A DNA stretch of 64,000 nucleotides from Fidelibacterota bacterium. GTDB lineage: Bacteria > Fidelibacterota > Marinisomatia > Marinisomatales > UBA1611. The DNA is taken from positions 1-64,000 of the forward strand of contig JADHUI010000007.1 in the NCBI GenBank assembly GCA_016784605.1, given 5' to 3'. A program made the position numbers and the translations under genes. Below the pieces are notes generated by a model. The model was not told the origin of the DNA and searched no databases. It saw only the letters and a list, made by a program, of their open reading frames with translations. Positions 62,802 to 64,000 of this stretch are shown piece after piece; position 1 is the first letter of the stretch, and each line of letters opens with the position of its first letter.

Positions 62802-64000
62802 TTAAAAGCTAAATGCCGTCTCGATTGTTGTTTGTTGAATAGGCTCTAATCCATCCCCGAGATCTTGGTAATATTGTTTATAATCCCAAATTAAGCTAAC
62901 ACCTTTGCTTAATTCATAACCTACTTTATATCCCATGACTGTATTAATGGATGGATTTTCAAAATCAAATGGATTTTCATCGTTATTACGTTGGTAATAC
63001 GCTGTGGCCATACTGAGTTTTGGAATATTTTCTGTATTTAAATTTAGAAATGCGGTAAAGCTATTAATCTCTACAGTATCTGCTTTCATGTTTGCATAGG
63101 ATGCCACAAAATCAACTACATTAAAGATATTGAATGATGCCGATCCGAAATATCCGCTTGTTGAAATTGTATTATCTACATTCTCAAAAACAATCATATC
63201 TTTTGTTTTTACAACTGTTGTATCTCCTGTTGTAAATGTTGATACACGATTCAGGTCATACCCTTGGTCAAAAAATTGGGGAACGTATGAACCTGAAATC
63301 ATCCGATATTCTAAAGATAGATTAATAAAGCCAAGACGTGTTCGAATGCCTGGTGCCGTAATGCCGGTCCCACTTCTTTCGATACGAAATGTATCTAAAG
63401 GGGTTGAAACCACTTCTGGAAATGATAATGAATTGAATTCCGAATAAATATCAAATGAAAATAATTTATTGCTAAATACTGGATACCCAATATCAATACT
63501 AATCCCATTTGCACTGGATTTATTATTTTCCAAACTGAAAGGATCAATTTTTAATTGAATATCGGTATCTAATTGAACCGTATCATCAATCCCTTCCACC
63601 ATTCCTGGATAAATCCAATCCGTTAAACCATCGCCATCTATATCTAATTCCAATGAATCATTATCAGCGATTCCATCTCCATCTGTATCTTTGGAAAATA
63701 AATTATTATCAGGGAAATCATCAAATAAATCGGGTATAAAGTCATCGTCTTTATCTTTTAATCCTGAGAATTGATTTACATCTGTAACAAAATTAAGTCC
63801 GATTGTTAACGGAAATTTCTCTGATACCGTATATTTGGTTCTAAAACCAATTAATGTGCCACCACGTGAAAAATCTTTAATATTCGCCATAAATAATTCA
63901 CCACCTACAGGACCAAAATTAAAGCCTGTTTGAATACCCGTTTTTTTAATGGATGGGTATTCCATCATATTTGAATATCCCTGAACAAGGCCACCATATC
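62802..64000 (-). CDS. Beta-barrel surface protein with Asp-rich calcium repeats (5' end outside window)
   Basis: The frame is open to the right edge: residues YGGLVQGYSNMMEYPSIKK precede the first internal ATG (63968), so the start lies outside and at least 399 residues are present. Aromatic alternating strands run through the whole sequence and it ends ETAFSF with a terminal Phe, as outer-membrane barrels do. TSP3-like Asp loops (KDKDDDFIPDLFDDFPD, KDTDGDGIADND, DIDGDGLTDW, about residues 85-135 of the visible part) interrupt the strands. Function unknown. Confidence 0.7.
   Translation of the reverse strand, partial: YGGLVQGYSNMMEYPSIKKTGIQTGFNFGPVGGELFMANIKDFSRGGTLIGFRTKYTVSEKFPLTIGLNFVTDVNQFSGLKDKDDDFIPDLFDDFPDNNLFSKDTDGDGIADNDSLELDIDGDGLTDWIYPGMVEGIDDTVQLDTDIQLKIDPFSLENNKSSANGISIDIGYPVFSNKLFSFDIYSEFNSLSFPEVVSTPLDTFRIERSGTGITAPGIRTRLGFINLSLEYRMISGSYVPQFFDQGYDLNRVSTFTTGDTTVVKTKDMIVFENVDNTISTSGYFGSASFNIFNVVDFVASYANMKADTVEINSFTAFLNLNTENIPKLSMATAYYQRNNDENPFDFENPSINTVMGYKVGYELSKGVSLIWDYKQYYQDLGDGLEPIQQTTIETAFSF

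Noticed and set aside
1-64000. CRISPR arrays, insertion sequences, prophage genes or rRNA operons
   Set aside because: None seen: no regularly spaced repeats, transposase, integrase, phage or rRNA sequence was recognised on either strand.

Overview
This window looks like chromosomal DNA of an AT-rich, Gram-negative marine bacterium of the FCB group. The best guess is Marinimicrobia (SAR406 / Neomarinimicrobiota). The evidence is PorV and two proteins with type IX secretion (T9SS) C-terminal sorting domains, dockerin-like and Asp-rich calcium repeats on secreted proteins, several outer-membrane beta-barrels, a large SRP RNA and a TRAP transporter with TatT. The phylum is an inference. The code is standard: TGA terminates ftsE, rsmD, bamD, grpE and pgsA-linked genes.

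Every protein-coding gene lies on the minus strand. Only tRNA-Leu(CAA) is on the plus strand. Many genes overlap by 1-14 bases or have gaps of a few bases, so long co-transcribed runs are likely. Many starts are TTG or GTG.

Layout, read from the right edge in the direction of transcription: a partial beta-barrel gene and three exported or unknown proteins (64.0-61.2 kb); the large SRP RNA and a ten-gene run dnaX-ybaB-recR-pgsA-pgpA-cinA-thpR-recA-recX plus a degenerate PurL-like gene (61.1-51.8 kb); a convergent tRNA-Leu; fadD, gpsA and tRNA-Arg(CCT); a TPR protein and the cell-shape run mreB-mreC-mreD-mrdA-rodA (48.2-42.2 kb); envelope proteins, an isolated GT5 domain, glyA and the TRAP set TatT-DctP-DctQM (42.1-31.7 kb); porV with its own sigma70-like promoter, followed by a protease-like T9SS cargo, a zincin/propeller/barrel protein, a DUF5683-like protein, bamD, nadD, a Ca2+ antiporter and ftsEX (31.5-19.5 kb); grpE-dnaJ-comEA with two pilus-like membrane proteins, rsmD, coaD, fmdB-like, monomeric icd, obg and dprA (19.5-9.3 kb); and tandem tRNA-Ser genes leading directly into gltX-glnS, then a four-gene envelope cassette (9.2-0.3 kb) and tRNA-Arg(ACG).

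The most notable discovery is at 343-2145. An exported thioredoxin-fold protein with TSP3, dockerin-like and T9SS domains is split by a single in-frame TGA exactly where the first Cys of the CxxC motif belongs. A compact stem-loop with a G-first apical loop follows the TGA at 19 nt. This reads as an undescribed secreted selenoprotein (U57-x-x-C60). It sits beside a TlpA-like thioredoxin and a beta-barrel. Other leads are a catalytically degenerate PurL homologue in the recA-recX run, an inactivated M6-like protease as T9SS cargo, a PorV with a calcium-loop insertion, a DnaJ lacking one zinc centre, a DnaX lacking its zinc-binding Cys, and a gpsA that seems to start at ATT. No insertion sequence, prophage, integrase or CRISPR array was seen.
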